Source: Fidelibacterota bacterium
Lineage (GTDB): Bacteria > Fidelibacterota > UBA8477 > JABMPR01
DNA: 64,000 nucleotides
Assembly (NCBI GenBank): GCA_018673925.1
Contig: JABHBL010000039.1
Coordinates: 19,446-83,445 of the forward strand
Reading direction: 5' to 3'
Shown here in pieces: positions 50,656 through 59,668 of the stretch (positions are counted from its first letter, which is position 1; each line of letters begins with the position of its first letter). A program made the position numbers and the translations under genes. The notes under the pieces were generated by a model. The model ran no database searches. It was given only the letters and a program-made list of their open reading frames with translations, and was not told where the DNA came from.

Positions 50656-51344
50656 GTCGCGACTATACCCGCTTCACGATGAGTCAACGATTACAGCATA
50701 TTTTCATGTTTGTCCCCTTTATCATTTTAGTTTTGACTGGATTTCCCATCAAATTCCCTGAAAGCGAGTTCTGGAGTGTCGTCATGTCCGCTGCCGGTGG
50801 GATTGAAAAGGCTCGTGTCATCCACCGCTTTGCTGCGGCAGTCATGATTCTTGATTTTGCCTTTCATATTCTTTATCTCGGTTATAATCTCTATAAAAAA
50901 AGACCATCCCTGGCAGACATGCATCTTGTGCCAAATGGAAGAGATGGTAAGAATATCATAGAGAACATGAAGTACTTCCTGTTTCTGTCTGATGAACGTC
51001 CCCGGTTTCATAGATTCTCATATATAGAGAAATTTGATTACTGGGCAGTTTTCTGGGGAATGTTTATCATGGCAGGGAGTGGAATCATTTTATGGTTCCC
51101 TGTCCTATTCAGCAAATTTTTACCAGGAATTGTGATTCAGATCGCCTATATCGCCCATAGTGATGAGGCCATGCTGGCCTTGCTAGCTATTATTATCTGG
51201 CATTTCTATAATGTTCATTTCAATCCTCGCATCTGGCCTGCAAATAAAGTCTGGTACAAGGGAACCTTATCTGAAGAAGAAATGGAACATGAGCATCCTC
51301 TTGAACTAGAGGAAATCAAAGCCAGAGAGGAGGCTTCAAAATGA
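50652..51344 (+). CDS. FdnI/HydC-type b-type cytochrome
   Basis: 230 residues with four transmembrane segments (about 15-33, 55-75, 125-145, 163-185). Heme-b His candidates are in RLQHIFMF, RVIHRFAAAVMILDFAFHILYL and IIWHFYNVHFNP. It closely parallels the C-terminal half of the protein at 62147 (shared RPRF-H-RF-Y-EK-YWA-WG pattern; IIIWHFYN versus ILIWHLYN). It would exchange electrons between menaquinol and the anchored cytochrome encoded just upstream. Four-base overlaps on both sides show a tight operon. Confidence 0.9.
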   Translation: MSRDYTRFTMSQRLQHIFMFVPFIILVLTGFPIKFPESEFWSVVMSAAGGIEKARVIHRFAAAVMILDFAFHILYLGYNLYKKRPSLADMHLVPNGRDGKNIIENMKYFLFLSDERPRFHRFSYIEKFDYWAVFWGMFIMAGSGIILWFPVLFSKFLPGIVIQIAYIAHSDEAMLALLAIIIWHFYNVHFNPRIWPANKVWYKGTLSEEEMEHEHPLELEEIKAREEASK

Positions 51345-52138
51345 AAAAAGCCTTGAAACTCTTTTATGGTCTTCTTGCCCTGGTTCTTGGGACCTTTGTT
51401 TCAGTAACTCTCATCAAAGCAGTGGTCTCACATGATACCCCACTCGAAACTGAGGTTCCTTCTGAATCCCGCTTCCCTGATTATGTAGAACAGTTAAATA
51501 GTTATTATGACAGTTATGAGAATCGTCAGAGTCATTTTCATCAGACCTCTGAACGCTATCTATTACCCATGGATCAGCAGGAAAATTGTTTGACCTGCCA
51601 CTCCATATGGCCGCACGAAAAAGATCTGAGAACACGTGCTTTTAATAATCAACACTCCAGATATATGTCTTGCATGAGTTGTCACATTGATGAGCAACCC
51701 GGACGACCTGTAACATTTGAGTGGTACGACTTCGGTGTGGACAATTCCATCACCAGACAGGGTGCCTATGGCTTAGTTCGTGATGCCGATTCTAGGCTTT
51801 CAGGTTCAGACAATTTTATCAGTAAAATCCTTCCCATCATTTCTGATGGTGAAATTAAAACCCGACTATACACACCATATAGTTCTGAGCAATCCCTTCA
51901 ATATCGAAACTCAGTTGATGCAGGTGATAAAGTTGATGAAGTCAAAGCCAGACAAGCTGCTGAAGCACTGGTAGGTGAAAAAGCGTTGACCTGTTCAAAC
52001 TGTCATTCAGAATCTGCATCATTCCCCTGGGAGGATTTGGGTTTTAAAGGGGATAGATTAAATGAAATGCGACATTCAGCAGTAGTGGGTATGGTTGAGA
52101 AATACGAATCCTTCTATTTCCCTCCTGTTTTTGAGTAA
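51341..52138 (+). CDS. Triheme c-type cytochrome, membrane anchored
   Basis: 265 residues. One N-terminal hydrophobic segment (LFYGLLALVLGTFVSVTLI) acts as uncleaved anchor or signal. Three CXXCH motifs: CLTCH (about 85), CMSCH (about 107) and CSNCH (about 224), with long heme-free stretches between. Low heme density and a separate central domain (about 115-215) set it apart from the other cytochromes here. It could connect the b/c module to later carriers. Overlaps the b cytochrome gene by four bases. Confidence 0.82.
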   Translation: MKKALKLFYGLLALVLGTFVSVTLIKAVVSHDTPLETEVPSESRFPDYVEQLNSYYDSYENRQSHFHQTSERYLLPMDQQENCLTCHSIWPHEKDLRTRAFNNQHSRYMSCMSCHIDEQPGRPVTFEWYDFGVDNSITRQGAYGLVRDADSRLSGSDNFISKILPIISDGEIKTRLYTPYSSEQSLQYRNSVDAGDKVDEVKARQAAEALVGEKALTCSNCHSESASFPWEDLGFKGDRLNEMRHSAVVGMVEKYESFYFPPVFE

Positions 52139-52160
52139 ATCAGAGAATTCGAGAGCATTC

Positions 52161-53036
52161 ATGAGATTTAAGAAGCTGCTAATTGTTGTTCTGGCTGCCA
52201 GCTTTGGCCTAGTACAAAGTCTTATTGCTCAAGAAGTAAATTTTTCCCATGTCAGGACCCTGGAAGCAGATTTCAATTTTCCTACAGATCTGTGTGGAAA
52301 TGATCGCGGTGATGTCTTTGTTCTGGATGGGATGAATGATCGTGTGGTTCAACTCAAAGCCAGTGGAGAAGTGGTTGAAATAAAACCCCAGCGAGAAACC
52401 ATTTACAAGGCAGTAGGTATAGCCTGGATTAATGGTAATCTGTGGATTGCAGATACACCTCGTTCACGTCTTCTGAAAATGGAGATGAATGGACGCGTCA
52501 GCCAGGTTGTCCCATTGGATCATCAGACTGAACCGGTGGATGTCACTGATATGGGTGACAACTATGTAGTAACAGATCGCCTGAATCATAGCATCACAGT
52601 TCTTGATAAAGACTTCAAAGAAAAATATTACTGGGGTGATAGAGGAGAAAAGATTGGTGAATTTATCAATCCAGGTTTCCTGGCTCCTGGTCCTGAAAAT
52701 AGAATCGTTATTGGAGATATCCTCAACCGCAGGGTTGTTTCCTACTCACCCAGTGGTCGCTACCCACAAATCATTGCCAAACCAGGTGTGGAAAAAGGAC
52801 AAATATTCAGACCTAAAGGGATTGCTCTCGATTCGGAAAAGCGTATTTGGGTAGCTGATGGATATACAGGCGCCATTCAAGCCTTCTCTATTTCTGGAAA
52901 GTATCTGGGAATAGCCACCAGCGAGGGTAAGAATCTCGCCCTTTCGGCTCCTATGGGAGTTTATATAGACAAACAAGATCGTCTGTGGGTGGTTGAGTCA
53001 TTCGCCAGCAAAGTAAGCGTGTGGCGGATCAAATGA
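52161..53036 (+). CDS. Exported NHL-repeat beta-propeller protein
   Basis: 291 residues from the ATG at 52161; an earlier GTG frame inside the preceding gene is not credible. Signal peptide LLIVVLAASFGLVQSLIA. Six NHL-like blades with FNFPTDLCGNDRGDVFVLDG, NRRVVSYSPSGRY, FRPKGIALDSEKRIWVADG, and MGVYIDKQDRLWVVES. NHL propellers typically serve as protein-binding scaffolds. A second NHL protein (55113) and two cytochromes alternate with it, so a role in assembling the electron-transfer complex is inferred. Confidence 0.88.
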   Translation: MRFKKLLIVVLAASFGLVQSLIAQEVNFSHVRTLEADFNFPTDLCGNDRGDVFVLDGMNDRVVQLKASGEVVEIKPQRETIYKAVGIAWINGNLWIADTPRSRLLKMEMNGRVSQVVPLDHQTEPVDVTDMGDNYVVTDRLNHSITVLDKDFKEKYYWGDRGEKIGEFINPGFLAPGPENRIVIGDILNRRVVSYSPSGRYPQIIAKPGVEKGQIFRPKGIALDSEKRIWVADGYTGAIQAFSISGKYLGIATSEGKNLALSAPMGVYIDKQDRLWVVESFASKVSVWRIK

Positions 53037-55111
53037 TGAGCACCACAAAAAGATTGGTCCTGGTTTTTGCTTCACTAAGTTTGTTTAGCACTTTTACTTT
53101 TGGACAACACAACCCGGATGGTCGAAAAGTGAGTCTGGATTGTGTCACCTGTCACGTAAGCTGGCACGATAATATTGATGCAGAGAAATCATTACTCCCG
53201 GAAATTGATGCTCCCATTCAGATTCAAGGGATGCCAGCCCTTATTCCCACGGCAGCCATGTGTTTTACCTGCCACGATGGAACGGTTAAGGATTCTCGTC
53301 AAACCTTCGCATCCAGCAACCACCAGATGGATATGGATGTTAAACATGCCAGTATTCAAGATCTACCACTTGACAAAGACGGCAAGATCTATTGCGGGAC
53401 CTGCCACACCCCCCATAGTCTAAAACCAACCCGAAATGGTGGTCTGGCGCCTTTCCTCCGAATGGAAAAGATGAATTCGGCGATATGTCTGGATTGTCAC
53501 TCCAATCAAGCCAAATCACATAAAAACCACCCCATCAAAGTGAAAGTATCACCTGATAATACCATGCCTGAAAGTACGTTCTGGGGTAAAGATGGTACTA
53601 TGGAATGCATGACCTGTCATCCCATTCACGGAACAGAATCCGTGGTAGGAGTAACCGGAAATGATCGAAGTGAACTCTGCTCCTCATGTCATGAAACTTA
53701 TTTTAACATCAAGCTTACTGATCACGATCTCACCAGCTCCCTGGAGAATAAATCTAGCGATATTGGTCCTGATTTTGGCGGACATGATCCATGTGCTGCT
53801 TGCCATGTTAGTCACGATGGTCAAGCCGAGCATATGTGGGCTATGGAAATTGATCCGAAGGCGGGGGAGAACGGCTACTGCATAGGTTGTCATAGTGACA
53901 CTGGTCTAGGTCAGGAAAAAACATTCTCACATACTGGTCACCCCGTTTCAAAAATTAAACTGAGAAAAAATATTCCTGCGCTGGGAATAAAAGCAGGTGA
54001 CAAATTACTATGTAAATCCTGCCATGATCCGCATCAGTGGGAATTCTCAAACAAACACGCCGTGAATGCCAGTAATGAAGAGGGTACTGAATATACCTCA
54101 TTTCTGCGTTTGCCCGATGATGCCCAGGGTCAGTTATGCGTAAGCTGCCACTCCGGACAATCTAGTATGTTCAATTCTGATCATAGTGTTACCAGAGAAG
54201 GCTTCCAGCAGTTATTCAGAGAATCAAACACATTGAACGGGCAGTGTACAGTCTGCCATGGAGCTCATACAGATGCTCTGCAAGGATCGACAGAAGATGA
54301 TCCCTATACTGTCCTATGCATGCGTTGTCATGATGGTCAGCATTTTGCCACATCAGTGGTTCATAATAATCATCCCATCGGTGTGCCCTTTGAATCAAAA
54401 AGCAATCTGCATGGGTATAGAAAGGATGGTCAAACTTTACTGAGTTGTAATACCTGTCATGATCCACATAAGTGGGGCAAGACAGTCGAAAAATCTCAAA
54501 CAGTGGATTTAAATGGAGACGATAGAAATTCATTCCTCACCATTTCAAACTGGCCAGAACCTAAACTTTGTCTTGATTGTCACCCCGAACAGGAATCGAT
54601 CTTAAATACAGATCATGATTTGACTGAAGCAGACAGAAGCGCCTGTAGTCTTTGCCATGCCCCTCACAATGCAGAGACCGAATATGGAATTTTAGCAAAA
54701 TGGGGTGATGCACCTGGTGCCAGTTTTAATGAGAAACATTGTTTTAGTTGTCATAGTGAAGCAGGCTCAGCCTCAGCCAAACTGGTAGAGGGGTATAGTC
54801 ATCCACGAGAATTTGGCATCCTGACTCCTCCTGCTAGAGGTACTGGAGATTGGTTGGATTTCCCACTCTTCACGGAAGCGGGTCCCAGCATGACAGTGGG
54901 TCATATCGATTGCTTCACTTGTCACAATCCCCATTCCTGGTCTTACAAACCGAAGTTTCAAGAGCTGAGCTCTGAAAACGAAGAAGGCAATGACCTCACA
55001 TCATTTTTACGCAATCCAAGTCAGTTGACCCTTTGTACTGATTGTCATGGTGAGAGCACACTCTGGAAATACAATTATTACCATGATCCGGTTAAGAGAA
55101 AGAGATACTAA
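53033..55111 (+). CDS. 18-heme c-type cytochrome
   Basis: 692 residues; the ATG at 53033 overlaps the NHL stop (ATGA), with a second ATG right behind it. Signal peptide LVLVFASLSLFSTFTFG. Eighteen CXXCH motifs from CVTCH (about 37) to CTDCH (near the end), many as CXXCH-x-PH of doubled-CXXCH type (CGTCHTPH, CKSCHDPH, CNTCHDPH, CFTCHNPH). The even spacing suggests an elongated heme wire. No lipobox or TM anchor. Located between two NHL genes and upstream of the barrel, it is a candidate periplasmic or extracellular wire. Confidence 0.9.
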   Translation: MMSTTKRLVLVFASLSLFSTFTFGQHNPDGRKVSLDCVTCHVSWHDNIDAEKSLLPEIDAPIQIQGMPALIPTAAMCFTCHDGTVKDSRQTFASSNHQMDMDVKHASIQDLPLDKDGKIYCGTCHTPHSLKPTRNGGLAPFLRMEKMNSAICLDCHSNQAKSHKNHPIKVKVSPDNTMPESTFWGKDGTMECMTCHPIHGTESVVGVTGNDRSELCSSCHETYFNIKLTDHDLTSSLENKSSDIGPDFGGHDPCAACHVSHDGQAEHMWAMEIDPKAGENGYCIGCHSDTGLGQEKTFSHTGHPVSKIKLRKNIPALGIKAGDKLLCKSCHDPHQWEFSNKHAVNASNEEGTEYTSFLRLPDDAQGQLCVSCHSGQSSMFNSDHSVTREGFQQLFRESNTLNGQCTVCHGAHTDALQGSTEDDPYTVLCMRCHDGQHFATSVVHNNHPIGVPFESKSNLHGYRKDGQTLLSCNTCHDPHKWGKTVEKSQTVDLNGDDRNSFLTISNWPEPKLCLDCHPEQESILNTDHDLTEADRSACSLCHAPHNAETEYGILAKWGDAPGASFNEKHCFSCHSEAGSASAKLVEGYSHPREFGILTPPARGTGDWLDFPLFTEAGPSMTVGHIDCFTCHNPHSWSYKPKFQELSSENEEGNDLTSFLRNPSQLTLCTDCHGESTLWKYNYYHDPVKRKRY

Positions 55112-55112
55112 G

Positions 55113-56144
55113 ATGAGAGTCATCCGATCTTTTAAACCTTACTTAACAGTTTTATCCCTCATGACAGCGGTTTTTATATCTGGACTTGTGGGATGTGCTT
55201 CAAGCAGCGAGGTCAGCGAGGTGATGAATTATCCCGCTGATATTCCCCAACCCTACTTGACCCTTGAACAAGTGATTGAAGGTGCTCAGGACACTCCTGA
55301 GGGCTTGTTTAGTCGTTTTCTAGGTATGATTGTAGGACCAGAGAGAAAATTCACTTTAAATCAGCCCACCGACATGGTCGTTGATCAAAAGGGACGTTTA
55401 CTCATTGTTGAGTCTGAAGCAGGATATATCTCCATTTATAACGAAGTCGAGGGGGAATGGGTCAATAGTGAGAGAGTACGTCTCCCAGAAATTTTGCATC
55501 CCACCTCCATCGCTGCAGGGCCAGATAAGATATTTGTTAGTGATTTAATGGGTGGCACCGTTCATATCTTGGATTATGAGTTTAATCTGGTGGGGACAAT
55601 AGATCACGCTGAAATGCAAAGACCAGGCGGTCTCTCTTATGATGGCCATTCCAATCGTTTATTGGTAGCCGATCCACCGGCCAATAGGGTCTTCGTTTTT
55701 TCACCGGATGGTGAATATCTCGCTCAATTGGGTCGAGGTGGACACTCTCACGCTGTTTTGCAAAGTCCCATTGCCATAACGGTGGATGCTGCCAATGGGA
55801 ATATCTATGTATTAGATGGGATGGCTCGCAAAGTCAAACAATACGATCCTGAGTTTCAATTTATCAATAGTTTTGGCGAATATGATCAGGTCCCCGGTAG
55901 TTTTGCATTTCCCAAGGGTATTGCTCTGGCAATTGATGGTACACTATTCATTGGTGATGCAGCCTTTGGCAATATTCAAATGTTTGATCCAACGGGCGCC
56001 CTACTTTTCTATTTCGGTGAAACTGGGTCAGGACGGGGTCAATTCCTGATGCCGCGCAATTTGTTTATTGATCAGGAACAACGATTGTTTGTTGCCGATC
56101 CATATAATAACAGAGTACAAATATTTCGTTATTTCGCACAATAG
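55113..56144 (+). CDS. NHL-repeat lipoprotein
   Basis: 343 residues from the ATG at 55113, one base after the preceding stop. Lipobox LVGCA at about residue 27. Six NHL-type blades: LNQPTDMVVDQKGRLLIVES, LHPTSIAAGPDKIFVSD, NRVFVFSPDGEYL, NGNIYVLDGMARKVKQYD, FAFPKGIALAIDGTLFIGD, and MPRNLFIDQEQRLFVADPYNNR. Closely follows the 18-heme gene and precedes the barrel, so it may tether cytochromes at the outer-membrane inner leaflet. This role is inference. Confidence 0.88.
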   Translation: MRVIRSFKPYLTVLSLMTAVFISGLVGCASSSEVSEVMNYPADIPQPYLTLEQVIEGAQDTPEGLFSRFLGMIVGPERKFTLNQPTDMVVDQKGRLLIVESEAGYISIYNEVEGEWVNSERVRLPEILHPTSIAAGPDKIFVSDLMGGTVHILDYEFNLVGTIDHAEMQRPGGLSYDGHSNRLLVADPPANRVFVFSPDGEYLAQLGRGGHSHAVLQSPIAITVDAANGNIYVLDGMARKVKQYDPEFQFINSFGEYDQVPGSFAFPKGIALAIDGTLFIGDAAFGNIQMFDPTGALLFYFGETGSGRGQFLMPRNLFIDQEQRLFVADPYNNRVQIFRYFAQ

Positions 56145-56155
56145 TGAGCGGGGAT

Positions 56156-57793
56156 ATGAAGCTTAATTATACACATCAGACAACACCTCCCATGAAATTC
56201 ATGGTGATGGGTGTTCTCGGCCTGATTCTGCTTGGCAGTCAAGTAGATGCTCTTGATCTGACAAGTATTGGTAGAGTTGAGAGTAGAGTTGGAATGATCT
56301 CCAATGATGCTGGGGATAGTAACAATTTGGTCCACATGGAACGCCTTAACTGGGGAATCCAACAGCAGTTAAATTATATGGACTTTAATTATAGTTTAAG
56401 TGGTGGTGGTCTCCTGCGAGGATCGACTCAGCTTGAAATGACTGAGTTTATTCCTGAATTCCAGGCCAAGGCACAATTTCAGCCCTTCCATCAAACCACC
56501 ATTGAGATGTTCAGCTATTCTCAAATGAGAAATCCCATGCAGATCGCTCAGGACAGTCTGCAACATAAGGAGCAGGTCAACGGGCTTCAATTTCGTTCCA
56601 GCCTTCCCAATAACGGCCGACTACTTTTTGCCTTCGGATTCAGAAATTCCAAGCGAGACACTAATACAATAGATCACCAGTTTGCGAAACTTCATCTTGA
56701 ACAAAAACTCCTGGGTTTGCAGTTCCGTTTCCGTGGTGAAAAAGATTTGATTAATAATGATGTTACAAGCGGGGACAACGACAGATCGAACATGTCCATT
56801 CAGTGGTACGGCAGTCCTGCAAAAGGATTAAACTGGACAGCAATTAATTCCGTTTACAACTATGGCGGAAATGCTTATTGGCGAGTTTATCAACGGGTAA
56901 ACTATCAACTATCCAACCGTTCCACTGTCTGGGCACACTTTAACAATCAGCAGGTATCCTATCGTGGTAGCTATCTCAATACGCAGGCCTACGATGTGGA
57001 CTATCGCTGGAAGAAAAGTGATGCCATAGCCTTTCAACTGCTAGGTGAGGGTAGTAAGGTCAATCCGCTTAGTGGGGATCCACAATACCATTGGAGAGCG
57101 TACCTCGCTGGGCTGCATTGGCGTCTAGGAGATAGAAAATCAGCTCTTGGTGTATTGCAGTTTGGATATAAAGAATCTTACCGATTCGGATCTGGTCTGG
57201 ATATGCGTTTTGAATTTGAGGAACGGGTTCCCCTGATGCAAAACCGAAAATTGCGGGTGGGTTTGAGCGATCACTCCGAAGGTGAGGTTTTCATTGGGTT
57301 GGATGGAGTTAGTGAAGATCCAAGATATGACATAGACCATCGATTAGACTTCACCGTTGATCTGTGGCCTGGTCAGAAAGTTCAAGTTGCTAACACATTT
57401 AGACTATTGAATCATTTTGGAACAGATCTCGATTTTTCAGAAGATACTTTGCGTAATGCCATTACACACAATGTTCAGTTAAAATATGTAAAGAGAAAAT
57501 TGAGAGCCTCCCTGGATCATCTCACTGTGAGTGACCTGGGAGAGGAGAGTGATTTACGTCTTCATCTGAATACAAGGTTTACATATCACATGTCTCCTGG
57601 TAGCAGCTTGAATTTGATCAGCATGTATCGCTATAAATCAGAAATCTATCCCGACTACCTCTGGCTGAATTCATTTATTAAAGTAAACATGCACTATTTC
57701 AATTGGGCACTTGAAGTTCAAGCTCAGGGCGAACCCGATACCATATTTGATGACAAATTCTCGGTATGGATGCGTTTTGTGAGGCAGCTATGA
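56156..57793 (+). CDS. Predicted outer-membrane beta-barrel of the electron conduit
   Basis: 545 residues from the ATG at 56156 after GCGGGGAT; a GTG 12 bases earlier is possible. Signal peptide MVMGVLGLILLGSQVDA. The mature protein is almost entirely alternating strands with aromatic residues (NYQLSNRSTVWAHFNNQQ; RWKKSDAIAFQLLGEG) and ends FVRQL. No Cys. Length suits a barrel of 20 or more strands, as in MtrB or ExtI. I cannot align it to either family. Placed between a lipoprotein propeller and a 12-heme cytochrome, it is the likely transmembrane sheath. Confidence 0.72.
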   Translation: MKLNYTHQTTPPMKFMVMGVLGLILLGSQVDALDLTSIGRVESRVGMISNDAGDSNNLVHMERLNWGIQQQLNYMDFNYSLSGGGLLRGSTQLEMTEFIPEFQAKAQFQPFHQTTIEMFSYSQMRNPMQIAQDSLQHKEQVNGLQFRSSLPNNGRLLFAFGFRNSKRDTNTIDHQFAKLHLEQKLLGLQFRFRGEKDLINNDVTSGDNDRSNMSIQWYGSPAKGLNWTAINSVYNYGGNAYWRVYQRVNYQLSNRSTVWAHFNNQQVSYRGSYLNTQAYDVDYRWKKSDAIAFQLLGEGSKVNPLSGDPQYHWRAYLAGLHWRLGDRKSALGVLQFGYKESYRFGSGLDMRFEFEERVPLMQNRKLRVGLSDHSEGEVFIGLDGVSEDPRYDIDHRLDFTVDLWPGQKVQVANTFRLLNHFGTDLDFSEDTLRNAITHNVQLKYVKRKLRASLDHLTVSDLGEESDLRLHLNTRFTYHMSPGSSLNLISMYRYKSEIYPDYLWLNSFIKVNMHYFNWALEVQAQGEPDTIFDDKFSVWMRFVRQL

Positions 57794-59418
57794 TCAGACT
57801 AAAATTTATTCCAGTATTATTTTTACTCGCTGTGTCTGTTTGGGGCCAGGGTCTAGAGGATCTTCAGAATAAGAGCAAGATTGCTGATACTCCACATAAC
57901 CTGATGATGAATAAAGACGCACTGATGTTGGATAGCATTCTCGTCGATTTCTCACTATGTCGTTCATGTCATGTGCCCAACAAGGCTACTGCAGTTGAAC
58001 CCCTATGGTATCGGAAGATCTCGGTCCCAAGATTTGATATAAATAAAGAAATAGATCCTACCGATGAGCATGTTCATACCTTGGATCCAGGTAGTCGCAA
58101 TTGTCTTTCCTGTCATGATGGCTCAATGGCTCGCAGTTTCCCTCATCGGGGAAACCAGAAGCATCCCCAGGTGAACATGACTGCTCCTGAAGTCCAGGCA
58201 CCAGCCAATTACAATATGCACCTCTTCAATTTTCCAAAGTCCGGGAAGGAGATCAGTCGTCCAGATGCATCTTCTGAATTGATGCTCACTGATCAAAATC
58301 AGGTTGGTTGTATCACCTGTCATGATCCGCATAACAATGAGAAGGGTCATTTCCTACGAGTATCAAACCAGGGATCAGAAATATGCCTGGAATGCCATTC
58401 TATGCAGAACTGGGAACTGTCCACACATGGAAACCCCCAGAATCCTCTACATGCAGATCTTGAAGAAGTTGCCTGCCTGCAATGCCATTCCATTCATACG
58501 CTGCCCACCAATGCAAAATTACTCAAGGCCGATGAAAACACACTCTGTCTGACCTGTCATGATGGTAGAATTGATGAAGATACAGAAATTGCTAGCATAA
58601 AAAATCTTGAAGAAGTCTTCGAGAAACCATTTACTCACCCTATCCGGATCAACCCCAATGTTACAGATGTTGGCTATGATTCCGACAGTGATTCTCCGTG
58701 GAACTTTGGATTGGCTGATGATCGTTTTGTCCGTTGTGGTGATTGCCATAATCCACATGCCGTCACTGAGAAAAATGTTTCCCCTGTCCTGGATGGAAGT
58801 CTGGCCTTTGTTGAGGGTGTTGATGCAATAGGATTTCATAAGGATCAGGTCGATTATGAATATGAAGTTTGTTACAAATGCCATGGTCAAAACCAAAATG
58901 TGAACTCTGGAAATGATGTTGCTCGACTCCTCAGTGTGGGGAATCGGAGCTACCATCCTATCGAAAACATTGGATTATCGCAGTATGTCCCAAGTTTGAA
59001 GGAAGGCTGGAGTGAACAGTCCCTCATAACCTGTTCCGATTGTCACGGAAATGACGATCCCTATGGTCCCCAGGGTCCTCATGGTTCAAGTTTACCACAT
59101 ATCCTTAAAGCACCCTACAGTGACTTTCCCTATGCCAGCATAGATGAGCAGAAATTATGTTTTAAATGTCATGACCAGCGCAAGATTACTGGTAATGATG
59201 GCTTCAAATTCCACAATCTCCATATCAATAGAGCAGGCTATAGCTGCTCTGCTTGTCACAATCCCCATGGAAGTGTTGATTCCCCAGGTCTCATTGATTT
59301 GAATCAGTCTCACATCACCAGTATTAATGGTGTAAAGCAGGTTGAAAGTCTTGAACCGGGACATGGAACCTGTACGCTGAAGTGTCATGAGGGCAAACAT
59401 TTGAGGGATGTCTATTAG
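57790..59418 (+). CDS. Dodecaheme c-type cytochrome
   Basis: 542 residues from the ATG at 57790, overlapping the barrel stop by four bases. Signal peptide FIPVLFLLAVSVWG. Eleven CXXCH (CRSCH, CLSCH, CITCH, CLECH, CLQCH, CLTCH, CGDCH, CYKCH, CSDCH, CFKCH, CSACH) and one CX3CH (CTLKCH at 59371). No anchor. Translational coupling to the barrel gene suggests that this is the cytochrome inserted in, or docked on, that barrel. Last gene of the operon; a terminator follows. Confidence 0.9.
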   Translation: MIRLKFIPVLFLLAVSVWGQGLEDLQNKSKIADTPHNLMMNKDALMLDSILVDFSLCRSCHVPNKATAVEPLWYRKISVPRFDINKEIDPTDEHVHTLDPGSRNCLSCHDGSMARSFPHRGNQKHPQVNMTAPEVQAPANYNMHLFNFPKSGKEISRPDASSELMLTDQNQVGCITCHDPHNNEKGHFLRVSNQGSEICLECHSMQNWELSTHGNPQNPLHADLEEVACLQCHSIHTLPTNAKLLKADENTLCLTCHDGRIDEDTEIASIKNLEEVFEKPFTHPIRINPNVTDVGYDSDSDSPWNFGLADDRFVRCGDCHNPHAVTEKNVSPVLDGSLAFVEGVDAIGFHKDQVDYEYEVCYKCHGQNQNVNSGNDVARLLSVGNRSYHPIENIGLSQYVPSLKEGWSEQSLITCSDCHGNDDPYGPQGPHGSSLPHILKAPYSDFPYASIDEQKLCFKCHDQRKITGNDGFKFHNLHINRAGYSCSACHNPHGSVDSPGLIDLNQSHITSINGVKQVESLEPGHGTCTLKCHEGKHLRDVY

Positions 59419-59446
59419 CATTCGCTAAATACACACATTTTTGATC

Positions 59447-59487
59447 ACAGCCCCATTGTCATTGAATTGAGAATGGGGCTGTTTCAT
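59447..59487 (+). terminator. Intrinsic terminator of the cytochrome operon
   Basis: CAGCCCCATT (59448-59457) and AATGGGGCTG (59472-59481), ten perfect pairs plus a flanking A-T, loop of 14, followed by TTTCATTT. It ends the unit 48798-59418. The rest of the 250-base gap to the next gene shows no other feature. Confidence 0.8.
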
Positions 59488-59668
59488 TTCTGGCTCTAAT
59501 CGGCTAACTCCAAATCTTCTACTCTAAGCCTATCGACTCCTCAGAGATGAGTGTTGTTGCCATTTGAACAAAAGTGGCCTTGTAAAGATTTAGTAAAGGT
59601 GAATAGGGTTGCTTAGCGGTGTATTTTCAACCAAGAAATTTGCATGAAATCAAACTGGAGGGGAAATC

